Shown in pieces: positions 47,994-57,756 of a DNA stretch of 64,000 nucleotides (its first letter is position 1; the number at the start of each line of letters is the position of its first letter). The DNA is taken from contig CACJLA010000001.1 of assembly GCA_902594145.1 (NCBI GenBank), forward strand, positions 228,543 through 292,542. Reading direction: 5' to 3'. A program made the position numbers and the translations under genes. This DNA is from an uncultured Alphaproteobacteria bacterium. Lineage in GTDB: Bacteria > Pseudomonadota > Alphaproteobacteria > HIMB59. The notes beneath the pieces are model-generated. The model made no database searches. It was given only the letters and a program-made list of their open reading frames with translations, and had not been told where the DNA came from.

Positions 47994-49364
47994 TTAAGAA
48001 TGTCTAAATAACTCTTTTTTATAAAGATTCTGCTCCCAATTTTTGTAAATAGCTTGAAGAGATTGATTTTGATACTTTTTTATAACAACTGTTTGTAATT
48101 TATTTATTTTCTTAATATTAAATAAATTTGTAGCTCCAAGAGTAGTTCCTATTTCTCTCTTATTTTTTAGAACTTTTTGTTTTTTTCTCAGTGATGAAAG
48201 TATTTTCATAATTGTAATATTTTTAGTAATTGGTCCATCAAGAATTATAGTATTTGAGGATCTCATTTGGTTTAAACAAAAATTAATTACAAACGAAATG
48301 TATAAACAAATTAGATAATAAATTTGACCTTTGTTTAGCCCTTCATAAAAACCAATATTAATTTTATTTATTGAAAATCCTCCGCCAGATGCATAACTAG
48401 GATAAATCAAATAGTTATGAAAACTAAAATTTTTAATAGCTCTAGTTTTATTTGAAATTTTAAATACTCCCATTAAATGATCATATTCCCTTCCACCCAT
48501 AAATCTCATAGTTGGAACAGGTTTTCCAAAAACATCAATATTAGCTAGCATGTCAAGACTAGGGTTAAGGTTTTTTAAAGGTGTTTTTTGATTAAATATG
48601 ATGTACCAAGTTCCCGTTGAAACCAAGGTAAAATTTTTGATATCTGAATTTTTAAAATATAAATAGGACGCATTACTATCATGAACACCATTTATAATTT
48701 TTAAATTCGATCCACCAATTTTTCTTTGTCCTATCGTATCCCATGCCTTCCTTATTTTTGGAAATTTCTTTTCTAATTTAATTTTTTTTACAAAAGAGGA
48801 GAGTTTATTTCTCTTAAAATCCCACAAATGCGTATGACAGCCTACATATGATATCTCAGATGAAAAACTAGAAGTGAGTTTCCAAACAATATACTGAGGG
48901 TAATTAAGGATGTACTTTGTTTCTTTGATAAGTTTTTGTTTTTTTTTATACAAATAGTAAATTTGCTGACCTATGTTAAGTCCATTTTCTAAAAAAGGGG
49001 AGAAACTTTCATTAAATTTAGGTGCTATTTTCTTATAACCATTAAATAATTTATCAAATTTATATTCATAATCAGTACAAGCTAAAAGCTCTTTATCATC
49101 ATAACTTATAAGAGCAATAGAAGTTCCATGAGCAGTGCAAACAAATTTGTCTAAATCGTGTTTTCTTCCAATGTATATAATTTTTTTTAGAGCCCACTCA
49201 AATATAGAATTTGAATTTAAAATTTTTATACCATGTCTATAAATATTTTTTTGTTTTGTTTTAAAAAATTTTATTGTCTTATTATTTAAACTATCAACAA
49301 ATGTTAACTTAACGTTTGTTTTACCAATATCGAGGACAATATTTAGTTTCTTAGAAGACACCAT
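47994..49364 (-). CDS. FGGY-family carbohydrate kinase (probable L-rhamnulokinase by context)
   Basis: NIVLDIGKTNVKLTFVD, NGVHDSNASYL, STGTWYIIF; overlaps the aldolase fusion gene by 1 nt. Confidence 0.78.
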   Translation of the reverse strand: MVSSKKLNIVLDIGKTNVKLTFVDSLNNKTIKFFKTKQKNIYRHGIKILNSNSIFEWALKKIIYIGRKHDLDKFVCTAHGTSIALISYDDKELLACTDYEYKFDKLFNGYKKIAPKFNESFSPFLENGLNIGQQIYYLYKKKQKLIKETKYILNYPQYIVWKLTSSFSSEISYVGCHTHLWDFKRNKLSSFVKKIKLEKKFPKIRKAWDTIGQRKIGGSNLKIINGVHDSNASYLYFKNSDIKNFTLVSTGTWYIIFNQKTPLKNLNPSLDMLANIDVFGKPVPTMRFMGGREYDHLMGVFKISNKTRAIKNFSFHNYLIYPSYASGGGFSINKINIGFYEGLNKGQIYYLICLYISFVINFCLNQMRSSNTIILDGPITKNITIMKILSSLRKKQKVLKNKREIGTTLGATNLFNIKKINKLQTVVIKKYQNQSLQAIYKNWEQNLYKKELFRHS

Positions 49365-51445
49365 TATCTAGTGAATGATGTTATATTACCTCCATCGACA
49401 TTGATAATATTTCCTGTTGATTTTTTTGATTTGGAACTTGCAAAGAAGTAAATTCCTTCGGCTATATCTTCTGGAAGAATGCTTACCTTTAGTAAACTTC
49501 TGTTTTTGTAAAATTCTTCAACTTGATTAACACTAATTTTATTACTGATTGCTCTTTGTTTGGTCCACTCACCTTGCCATATTTTTGAGTTTTGAATAAC
49601 AGCATCAGGATTTACAACATTTGAACGTATTTTATGACTTGAACCCTCCAGCGCAATAGATCTAGAAAGGTGAAGCAAAGAACTTTTTGCTACACTATAA
49701 GCCGATGCTCCCTTTGATGCATTTAAGCTATTTTTGCTTGAGACAAATATAATTGAGCCTCCATTTTTTTGATAAATCATTTTTTGATATACCTCACGAC
49801 TAATTAAAAAACATCCTTTTGATAAGATATCCATATTTTTATCCCAAAGTTTTGAAGATGTTTTTTCAAATAGTGCTGCGGATGCAAATCCTGCATTTGC
49901 AACTAGTATATCGATACCACCAAAAGCATTTACACTATTTGATACAGCTCTCTTAACATCTTGTTCGCTAGTAACATCCATCAATATAGAATGAACAACA
50001 TCTTTGCCAAATTCTTTACTAAACTCCTCGTGTTTCGTCTTAAGTGCTTTTTTATCTATATCAGTTAAAATTACACAACAACCCTCACTAAGGAATTTTT
50101 TTGCAGTAGCTGACCCAATTCCCCCAGCCGCACCTGTAATAAGAGCTACTTTTCCAGCTAACTCTTTTTCTGGAGGCATTCTTCTTAATTTTGCTTCCTC
50201 CAATTCCCAATATTCAATTCTAAATGCTTCTTTTTCAGTAAGTCCTGTGTATTTACTTATACCCTCCGCGCCTTTCATCACATTCATTGCATTACAAAAA
50301 AACTCACTTGAGATACGGGCAGTCGATTTGTTTTTTGCAAAAGACATCATTCCATACTCAGGTATTAGAATTATTACTGGGTAGGGGTCCCTAAGGTTAG
50401 GAGATCCTTTGCTTTTGTTTCTATTATAGTACTTTGTGTATGCTTCCTTATATTTTTCTAAATATGTTTTAACGATACTGTGAATTTTATTTTCATTTTT
50501 AATTAAATCAGACAATGGAGGTAAAACCATAGGCAATCTTTTTGTTCTGAGAAAATGGTCAGGGCAAGAAGTACCAATTGCAGCAACTTTTTTTAAATTT
50601 GTTGAGTTAACAAATTCTAAGGCGATATCTGATTTGTCTAAGTGAAGAATTTTTGAGTTTTCATTGGAGAGACTTCCTCGAATAGTTGATATTAATTTTA
50701 TCTCGAATTCAGGGTTTGATTTATTCTTGTACATGGGCTTTCCAAATGAATATTTTTTAATAGAGCTATTTAAATACACTTGAGCTCTTTTTATTAAGTC
50801 TACAGAATTTGAATAACACTCTTTACTAGTATTCGACCATGTAAATAATCCATGATGACCAAGAACTATTCCAATAATACCTTTATTTTTATGAATTAAG
50901 TTTTCCATCTTTAATCCTAGGTCAAAACCAGGTCTTTGCCAATCAATCCAGCCAACACTATCTCCATAAATCTTTTTAATAATATCTCTTCCATTTTTCA
51001 TTGTTGCTAAAGCAATAATTGAGTCCGGATGAGTGTGATCTACTTCAGGGTAAGGCACATAGGCATGAAGTGGTGTGTCAATACTGGCAGCCCTTGGATT
51101 ATTATTAAACGTACACATCGGATAATATCCAACCATTTCATCCTCATGATTAAAGCCCCTGTAAATATTTTTAAGACTATTAAATTTATCCAGATAAAGA
51201 CTTGCAAAACCATCTTTTCTAATTGAACCTAAGTCTCCTCCTGACCCTTTAACATATAAAATCTTTTCATTTTTTTTTGTTATAGGATCTTTCACAGAAA
51301 TCTTGGAGGAGGTGTTTCCTCCACCAAAGTTGGTAACTTTTAAATCTCCCCCTAATAAGTTCGATCTTACTATTAGCTGATCAAGTTTAGATAATTTATT
51401 AAATTTATTATCCCATTTATTTATTACGTTTTTTTGAAATCTCAT
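49364..51445 (-). CDS. Bifunctional rhamnulose-1-phosphate aldolase / short-chain dehydrogenase fusion
   Basis: N-terminal class-II aldolase domain (FGGGNTSSK, DHTHPDSIIAL, LGHHGLFTW) fused to a C-terminal SDR (ITGAAGGIGSATAKKF, YSVAKSSLL). Confidence 0.92.
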   Translation of the reverse strand: MRFQKNVINKWDNKFNKLSKLDQLIVRSNLLGGDLKVTNFGGGNTSSKISVKDPITKKNEKILYVKGSGGDLGSIRKDGFASLYLDKFNSLKNIYRGFNHEDEMVGYYPMCTFNNNPRAASIDTPLHAYVPYPEVDHTHPDSIIALATMKNGRDIIKKIYGDSVGWIDWQRPGFDLGLKMENLIHKNKGIIGIVLGHHGLFTWSNTSKECYSNSVDLIKRAQVYLNSSIKKYSFGKPMYKNKSNPEFEIKLISTIRGSLSNENSKILHLDKSDIALEFVNSTNLKKVAAIGTSCPDHFLRTKRLPMVLPPLSDLIKNENKIHSIVKTYLEKYKEAYTKYYNRNKSKGSPNLRDPYPVIILIPEYGMMSFAKNKSTARISSEFFCNAMNVMKGAEGISKYTGLTEKEAFRIEYWELEEAKLRRMPPEKELAGKVALITGAAGGIGSATAKKFLSEGCCVILTDIDKKALKTKHEEFSKEFGKDVVHSILMDVTSEQDVKRAVSNSVNAFGGIDILVANAGFASAALFEKTSSKLWDKNMDILSKGCFLISREVYQKMIYQKNGGSIIFVSSKNSLNASKGASAYSVAKSSLLHLSRSIALEGSSHKIRSNVVNPDAVIQNSKIWQGEWTKQRAISNKISVNQVEEFYKNRSLLKVSILPEDIAEGIYFFASSKSKKSTGNIINVDGGNITSFTR

Positions 51446-51613
51446 GCGACATTTTTAATTGAAAAAAAATAACCTTCAATAAAAAAAAAATAAAAATCAT
51501 TTTTCTCATAAAATCTATTAAAAAATAATTTATTATACTAAAACTTCCCAAAATAAATTGATTTAAAGCTAAATAGGGTGAATAATATAAATACTTTATA
51601 TTAGGAGGAAAAA

Positions 51614-52600
51614 ATGAAAAAATTATTTTTAGGAATAATATCATCAATCCTGTTTGCTTTTAGTGCTAATGCAGCTGATATGAGAATTGCGTTAGTGGTG
51701 AAAGGTTTAGGTATTGGTTTTTTTGAGGCAGCTGCCGAAGGTGGTGAAGAAGCTGCGAAAGAAATTGGCGGAGTTGAAGTTATTTATACCGGCCCTGCTA
51801 CTACTACTGCTGAAGCTCAAATTGAAGTTATTAATTCTTTAATAGCTCAAAAAGTTGATGCTATTGCTATCTCTGCTAATGATAGGGACGCTCTTGCTTC
51901 AATTGGTAAAAAAGCTATGGACAGAGGAATTACAGTTATCTCTTGGGACTCTGGTATCGCTGAAGAGGGAAGAGTTATGAACTTAGACCCATCTAACACC
52001 GCACTTATTGGCTCATCAAATATTAAATGGATGAAAAATTCTATGGGCGATGAGGGTGAATTTGCAATTCTAAGTGCTACTAGTCAGGCAACAAATCAAA
52101 ATGCTTGGATAGAAGAAATGAAAAAAGAACACGCAAAGCCAGAATACTCTAAGATGAAGTGGGTAGATACTGTATATGGTGATGACCTTTTCGATAAGAG
52201 TTATCAAGAGGCTCTTGGTTTGTTTAAAAAACATCCAAACCTTAAAGGCATTATAGCTCCAACATCAGTTGGTATCGTAGCAGCAGCGAAAGCTGTTGAA
52301 GATCAAGGATTAGTTGGAAAAGTATTTGTGACTGGTCTTGGGCTCCCAAGTGAAATGAAAGCACATGTTAAAAGTGGTGCTGCAATTCAATTTGGTATTT
52401 GGAATCCAATTGATTTAGGTTACTCAGCTGTTTATTTATCACATCAAATTGCAACTGGTGCTTACACAGGTCAAGAAGGAGAATGTATTCCAACTGGCAG
52501 AATGGGTGAAATTTGCATAGGTGCAGGTAATAATGCAGCAATGGCAGATCCATTTATATTTGATGCTTCAAATATCGATAAGTTCGCAGAAATCTTTTAA
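51614..52600 (+). CDS. rhaS: Rhamnose-type ABC transporter substrate-binding protein
   Basis: Signal peptide MKKLFLGIISSILFAFSANA; periplasmic-binding family fold ISWDSGIAEEGRVMNLDPSNTALIGSS; GGAGGA RBS. Confidence 0.87.
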   Translation: MKKLFLGIISSILFAFSANAADMRIALVVKGLGIGFFEAAAEGGEEAAKEIGGVEVIYTGPATTTAEAQIEVINSLIAQKVDAIAISANDRDALASIGKKAMDRGITVISWDSGIAEEGRVMNLDPSNTALIGSSNIKWMKNSMGDEGEFAILSATSQATNQNAWIEEMKKEHAKPEYSKMKWVDTVYGDDLFDKSYQEALGLFKKHPNLKGIIAPTSVGIVAAAKAVEDQGLVGKVFVTGLGLPSEMKAHVKSGAAIQFGIWNPIDLGYSAVYLSHQIATGAYTGQEGECIPTGRMGEICIGAGNNAAMADPFIFDASNIDKFAEIF

Positions 52601-52616
52601 TTAAATATATATTTTT

Positions 52617-52643
52617 ACACACGATCACTAAGTGGTCGTGTGT
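52617..52643 (+). promoter_or_regulatory. Intercistronic stem-loop between SBP and ATPase genes
   Basis: acacacgatcac-taa-gtggtcgtgtgt: 12-bp stem with one U-G wobble. Confidence 0.75.
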
Positions 52644-52649
52644 TTACAA

Positions 52650-54131
52650 ATGAAACTTGAGCTTAAAAATATCTCAAAAAATTTTCATGGAGTAAAAGCA
52701 CTCCAAAACGTTGATTTTCAGCTCCAAGAAAATAGCATTCATGCACTTTTAGGAGAAAATGGTGCTGGTAAATCCACATTAGTAAAAATTTTATGTGGTG
52801 TTTACCAACCCGATAGCGGGATAATAAATTTAAATAACAAACAACAATCTATACCTGATCCTAGCGCCTCTTTAAGCTTGGGTATTTCAGCTATTCACCA
52901 AGAGTCAGTTATGTTCGATGAATTATCAGTAACAGAAAATGTTTTCATTGGTAATCATATAACTAAATCTAATGGTTTGGTCGACTGGGGTTTAATGCAA
53001 GATAAAACAAATCAGCTACTTAAAGATCTTGAAGCAAACATTGAGCCAAATGAAAAAATTAAAGACCTTAGTATTGCTCAAAGACATATTGTTCAAATAT
53101 CACGATCACTTATTCATGATGCTGACATTGTAATAATGGACGAACCAACTGCTTCTCTCTCACAAAAAGAAATAAATGAACTTTATACAATTATAAGAAA
53201 TTTAAAAAAACAAAATAAATCTATCATATTCATTTCGCATAAATTAGATGAGGTAATAGAAGTTTGTGATGAATTTACTGTATTAAGAGATGGTGAATTA
53301 ATTAAATCAGACTCGATACAAAATACTAACAAAGATCAACTGATTACTTACATGGCCGGTAGAGAAGTAAATCAAATATTTCCAAAAAACAATGTGACTA
53401 TAGAAAATGAAATTTTTGAAGTTCGCAATTTATTCAAAAAAACACAATTCAAAGATATTAATTTTAATCTTAGAAAAAAAGAAATTTTAGGATTTTATGG
53501 TTTAGTAGGCTCTGGACGAACAGAAATTATGAAATCCATTTTTGGAATTACAAAACTAGATGAGGGAGAGATACTATTTAAAGATCAAAAAATCTTAATT
53601 AAAAAACCAAGTGATGCTATCGATCAAGGTATTGTTTATTTATCAGAGGAAAGACAACAGTTGGGAATGACTGGCCTTATGTCAGTCAAAGACAATATTA
53701 ATATGGCCGTCATGGATAGAAACTCTAACTTTTATGTGATGAATACATTAAAAGAGATAAAAAATTCATCTGCTATGCAGGAAAAATTAAATATTAAAGT
53801 GTCATATTGGAGCCAATTAACTCAAAGCTTATCAGGAGGGAATCAACAAAAGACTGTTATAGCTAAGTGGCTTTCGACAAAACCTGAGGTATTGATACTA
53901 GACGAGCCCACCAAAGGCATTGATGTAAGATCTAAGTCTGCTGTCCACGAATTTATGGGGGAGCTAGTTGAAGAGGGGATGTCAATAATGATGATCTCTT
54001 CTGAGTTACCTGAGATATTAGGTATGTGTGATAGAGTCGTGGTGATGTACAAAGGACTCATTAAAGATATTTTAAATGTTAAAGAGGCCTCCTCAGAACA
54101 AATTGTCAAGTTAGCAAGTGGAGAGTCATGA
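52650..54131 (+). CDS. rhaT: CUT2 sugar ABC transporter ATP-binding protein (RhaT-type, duplicated ABC)
   Basis: GENGAGKSTLVKILCG, LSIAQRHIVQISRSL, LSGGNQQKTVIAKWL. The track GTG start at 52632 lies in the hairpin; ATG at 52650 preferred. Confidence 0.92.
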   Translation: MKLELKNISKNFHGVKALQNVDFQLQENSIHALLGENGAGKSTLVKILCGVYQPDSGIINLNNKQQSIPDPSASLSLGISAIHQESVMFDELSVTENVFIGNHITKSNGLVDWGLMQDKTNQLLKDLEANIEPNEKIKDLSIAQRHIVQISRSLIHDADIVIMDEPTASLSQKEINELYTIIRNLKKQNKSIIFISHKLDEVIEVCDEFTVLRDGELIKSDSIQNTNKDQLITYMAGREVNQIFPKNNVTIENEIFEVRNLFKKTQFKDINFNLRKKEILGFYGLVGSGRTEIMKSIFGITKLDEGEILFKDQKILIKKPSDAIDQGIVYLSEERQQLGMTGLMSVKDNINMAVMDRNSNFYVMNTLKEIKNSSAMQEKLNIKVSYWSQLTQSLSGGNQQKTVIAKWLSTKPEVLILDEPTKGIDVRSKSAVHEFMGELVEEGMSIMMISSELPEILGMCDRVVVMYKGLIKDILNVKEASSEQIVKLASGES

Positions 54132-55096
54132 AAAAAATTTTATTAAATAGAGATTTCATTTTATTCTCAATAATTTTAATTATATTAATTGCAGTGGGCT
54201 TTGCTAACCCACTTTTTGTAACTCCAAAAAGTATCTCTGATGTTTTAACTGACACTTCAATACTAATTATTCTTGCGTTAAGTCAGATGATTGTAATTTT
54301 AATTCGTGCAATTGATCTATCAGTAGCATCTAATCTTGCACTTTCTGGAATGCTTATATCATTGCTTTCGACAGTCCATCCAGAATTACCCGTTTACTAT
54401 TTCATTGCTCTCTCTTGTGTAATTGGAACAATTTTAGGTGTTTTGAATGGTATCTCTATTGCTATTTTAAAAGTTCCATTCATTGTTACTACTTTGGGAA
54501 CATTAAGTATCTATCGAGGTTTAATTTACTTTGTAAGCGATGGTAAGCAGGTTTATTCAAATGAATTCTCTGAAGACTTTCTTGCTTTAATACACGTTAA
54601 ATTTTTATCTCTTTCATTCCTATTTTGGTTAGCAGTCGTAGTTTTTATAGTCATATATGTATTGCTTAATCATACTCGTTTTGGGAGAAATCTATATTCA
54701 CTTGGAGGTAACCCAGATGCCGCGAAATACATAGGAATTAATGAAAATAAATACATCATTATGGCATATTCACTCTCTGGATTTTTTGCAGGATTATGCG
54801 GATATTTATGGGTTGCTCGATATTCTGTGGCATCTACCCAGATAGCAATAGGATTTGAACTTACTGTAATCTCTGCATGTGTAGTTGGTGGCATTAGTGT
54901 TATGGGAGGTGTTGGAACAGTTTTGGGATGTGTTTTAGGTGCTCTTCTAATTGGCCTTATTCGAAATGCCTTACCTGCTGTTGACATTTCTCAGTTTTGG
55001 CAATTAGCCATTTCTGGAGCAATAATATTATTGGCAATAATTATAAATACTAAAACTGAGCAACGAAAAGAAAAAACAATAATGGTGAAAAACTAA
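54128..55096 (+). CDS. rhaP: CUT2 sugar ABC transporter permease (RhaP-type)
   Basis: AIDLSVASNLALSGM, GRNLYSLGGNPDAAKYIGI. Confidence 0.92.
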   Translation: MKKILLNRDFILFSIILIILIAVGFANPLFVTPKSISDVLTDTSILIILALSQMIVILIRAIDLSVASNLALSGMLISLLSTVHPELPVYYFIALSCVIGTILGVLNGISIAILKVPFIVTTLGTLSIYRGLIYFVSDGKQVYSNEFSEDFLALIHVKFLSLSFLFWLAVVVFIVIYVLLNHTRFGRNLYSLGGNPDAAKYIGINENKYIIMAYSLSGFFAGLCGYLWVARYSVASTQIAIGFELTVISACVVGGISVMGGVGTVLGCVLGALLIGLIRNALPAVDISQFWQLAISGAIILLAIIINTKTEQRKEKTIMVKN

Positions 55097-56076
55097 TGAG
55101 TTTAATACCAGAAAAACCACCTTTTAAGTTACTAGATATTTTATACAAAAAAGAATTTATTCTTTTTGTAGTTTTAGTCTCCATTCTTATTATCAATTCT
55201 AATATCTCACCTTATTTTTTAGATTTATATAATCTTATCGATAGCACTTTTCTTTTCAGTGAAAAAGCAATTATTGCATTAACAATGACATTTGTAATTA
55301 TTGCAAGACAAATTGATTTATCTGTTGCATCAATTATAGCAGTCTCTTCTGTTGTCTTAGGATATACAACAAGCCTTGGTTACGACACTTGGTTGGTCTT
55401 ATTACTAACATTGTTTAGCGGTGCTTTGTGTGGAGCATTTAACGGAGCTATCATTACGAAATTTGCAATTCCATCTATTATAGTAACTATTGGTACAATG
55501 TCCCTATTTAGGGGTCTAGCTTATTCTTTCCTAGAAGACTCTTATTATAATAAGTTTCCAAAACTTGTAGGTAAATTAGGAGGTGGGTATCTTTTTGGTT
55601 ATATTCCATATGCTTTTCTTACTTTTATTTTATTAGCATTTGTGTTTGCTTTTATTTTACATAAAACCTCTATTGGAAAAAAAATATACTCAATTGGTAA
55701 TAATCCTGATGCGGCTCAATACACTGGTATTGCTGTAGATAAATACACTTTCGTCCTTTTTACTCTTAATGGCCTATTTTCTGCCATAGCAGCCATATTT
55801 TTATCTGGAAGACTATCAAGTGTTCGTCCCAATATTGCTTTTGGATGGGAATTAGAAATTATAACAATGGTTGTTTTAGGTGGCGTATACATTTATGGCG
55901 GATCTGGATCAATTCTGGGAGTTGTAATTTCAATATTTATCCTTGGGATGTTATCATTTGGATTGGGATTGCTAAACGTTCCGGGAGTGGGTATCATAAT
56001 TTTCACTGGATTGCTTTTAATTTTAAGTATAGGTTTCCCGTCTTTTGTGAGAACCTTAAGGAGAAAAAATGAGTGA
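55096..56076 (+). CDS. rhaQ: CUT2 sugar ABC transporter permease (RhaQ-type)
   Basis: RQIDLSVASIIAVSS, GKKIYSIGNNPDAAQYTGI. Confidence 0.92.
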   Translation: MSLIPEKPPFKLLDILYKKEFILFVVLVSILIINSNISPYFLDLYNLIDSTFLFSEKAIIALTMTFVIIARQIDLSVASIIAVSSVVLGYTTSLGYDTWLVLLLTLFSGALCGAFNGAIITKFAIPSIIVTIGTMSLFRGLAYSFLEDSYYNKFPKLVGKLGGGYLFGYIPYAFLTFILLAFVFAFILHKTSIGKKIYSIGNNPDAAQYTGIAVDKYTFVLFTLNGLFSAIAAIFLSGRLSSVRPNIAFGWELEIITMVVLGGVYIYGGSGSILGVVISIFILGMLSFGLGLLNVPGVGIIIFTGLLLILSIGFPSFVRTLRRKNE

Positions 56077-56464
56077 GTCTTTAGGAAAAAAAATTTGGGC
56101 TTTCCCTGATGCGTTTTTACCTGCCAAGGGTCATCCATATAAAACAACAAATCATGGAGATCAATATGGTCATGAGTCTCTATGTATTATCAATTATGAT
56201 CAAAACCCCGCGAATATAGTCTTAGATTTTTTATATGAAGATCAAGATCCGATAGAAAATTATTCTTTTATTATGAAAGGCAAAAGAAGTATCCATCTCA
56301 GATTAGATGATATAGAGATTAATAATCAAAAACTACCGAGAGAAAAACCATATTCAATTGTTTTGAAAAGTAATATTAATATTGTTGCTCAGTTATCAAG
56401 GTTGGATACAACATCAGAACACAATGCATTTATGACCGCCATGGGATGGGGTAGCGATGTTTAA
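56069..56464 (+). CDS. Anabaena sensory rhodopsin transducer (ASRT)-like protein
   Basis: 131 aa; KKIWAFPDAFLPAKG...GHESLCIINYDQNPANIVLDFLYED...KRSIHLRLDDI...LPREKPYSIVLKSNINIVAQLSRLDTTSEHNAFM matches the recalled ASRT fold pattern. Confidence 0.8.
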   Translation: MSESLGKKIWAFPDAFLPAKGHPYKTTNHGDQYGHESLCIINYDQNPANIVLDFLYEDQDPIENYSFIMKGKRSIHLRLDDIEINNQKLPREKPYSIVLKSNINIVAQLSRLDTTSEHNAFMTAMGWGSDV

Positions 56465-57746
56465 AGCTGTAAAAAAAGAAACTATTAGCGAGAATAATCA
56501 GTCAATAAAATCTTCCCTTGATTTTGATTTTGAATATTTAGAAAAAAAATTAAACAAGAATCACGTTGATATTCACTTAATCTTAGATCAAGTAAAGAAG
56601 TTTCAAGTAGCAGTCCCCACTTGGGGCGTTGGAACTGGTGGAACACGATTTGCTCGTTTTCCTGGAATAGGAGAACCTCAAAATATTTATGATAAAATTG
56701 AGGATTGTGCGGTAATCAATGATTTAATCGGCTTTACAAACAAAGTCTCACCCCATTTTCCGTGGGATAACGTAGATGATTTCTCTGAGCTAAAAAAATT
56801 CGCTTACGGATACGGCATAGGCTTTGATGTTGTAAACTCTAATACCTTTCAAGACCCATCAGATGGAAAAGAAACCTTTAAATACGGCAGTTTAACTAAC
56901 TCAAGTTCTTTAATAAGAGATAAAGCAATAGAGGTAAATACACAATCCATTGAAAACGGTAAAGCCCTTGGATCTAAAGGGCTAACTGTATGGATTGGTG
57001 ATGGTGGTAACTTCCCAGGACAAATGAGTTTTTCAAGATCGTTGGAAAGATACATAGACTCTATGAAAAAAATTTATGCTTATCTTCCTAAAGACTGGAC
57101 AGTTTTATTAGAACATAAACCTTATGAGCCAGCTTTTTATTCTACCGTTATAAGTGATTGGGGCACTAGTTATGTCTGTGCTAAAGAACTAGGGGATCAG
57201 GCAATGTGCTTAGTTGATTTAGGACACCACCTTCCTAATACTAATATCGAAATGATTGTTTCAAGATTAATTGATGTTAATAAATTGGGTGGGTTTCATT
57301 TTAATGATAGCAAATTTGGAGATGACGATTTAGATGCAGGGTCTATTAATCCCTATGAATTATTTTTAATCTTTAATGAACTAACTGCGGCTTCTCAAAA
57401 TAATAAAATTAAACATATCGCATACATGATCGATCAATCACATAATGTTACTGACCCTATTGAAAGTTTAATATTAAGTGCAAACGAAATAGTCAATTCA
57501 TATGCAAAATCGTTGCTTGTTAACTACTCACTCTTAGATAAAGCTCAAGATAATAATGACGCCATTCAATCCATGCAAATTTTAAAAACAGCTTTCAACA
57601 CAGATGTAAGTCCCATAGTCGCTATGGCGAGATATGAAAATGGTAACTCAATTGATCCAATTAGTACTTATCGTACACTTGATTATAAGAAGAAAAAATC
57701 ACTCACAAGGAAAAATAAGAGTGGTTCCTCTTCGGGTATTGTATAA
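56457..57746 (+). CDS. rhaI: L-rhamnose isomerase, RhaI type
   Basis: VAVPTWGVGTGGTRFARFPGIGEPQNIYDKIEDCAVINDL, LLEHKPYEPAFYST, LVDLGHHLPNTNIE. Confidence 0.92.
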   Translation: MFKAVKKETISENNQSIKSSLDFDFEYLEKKLNKNHVDIHLILDQVKKFQVAVPTWGVGTGGTRFARFPGIGEPQNIYDKIEDCAVINDLIGFTNKVSPHFPWDNVDDFSELKKFAYGYGIGFDVVNSNTFQDPSDGKETFKYGSLTNSSSLIRDKAIEVNTQSIENGKALGSKGLTVWIGDGGNFPGQMSFSRSLERYIDSMKKIYAYLPKDWTVLLEHKPYEPAFYSTVISDWGTSYVCAKELGDQAMCLVDLGHHLPNTNIEMIVSRLIDVNKLGGFHFNDSKFGDDDLDAGSINPYELFLIFNELTAASQNNKIKHIAYMIDQSHNVTDPIESLILSANEIVNSYAKSLLVNYSLLDKAQDNNDAIQSMQILKTAFNTDVSPIVAMARYENGNSIDPISTYRTLDYKKKKSLTRKNKSGSSSGIV

Positions 57747-57756
57747 CTAAACTGAT

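Noticed and set aside
51417-51647. 76-aa hydrophobic minus-strand ORF between the divergent rhamnose operons
   Set aside because: Runs over the promoter/RBS region and start of rhaS-like and the 5' end of the aldolase fusion; composition reflects AT-rich noncoding DNA.
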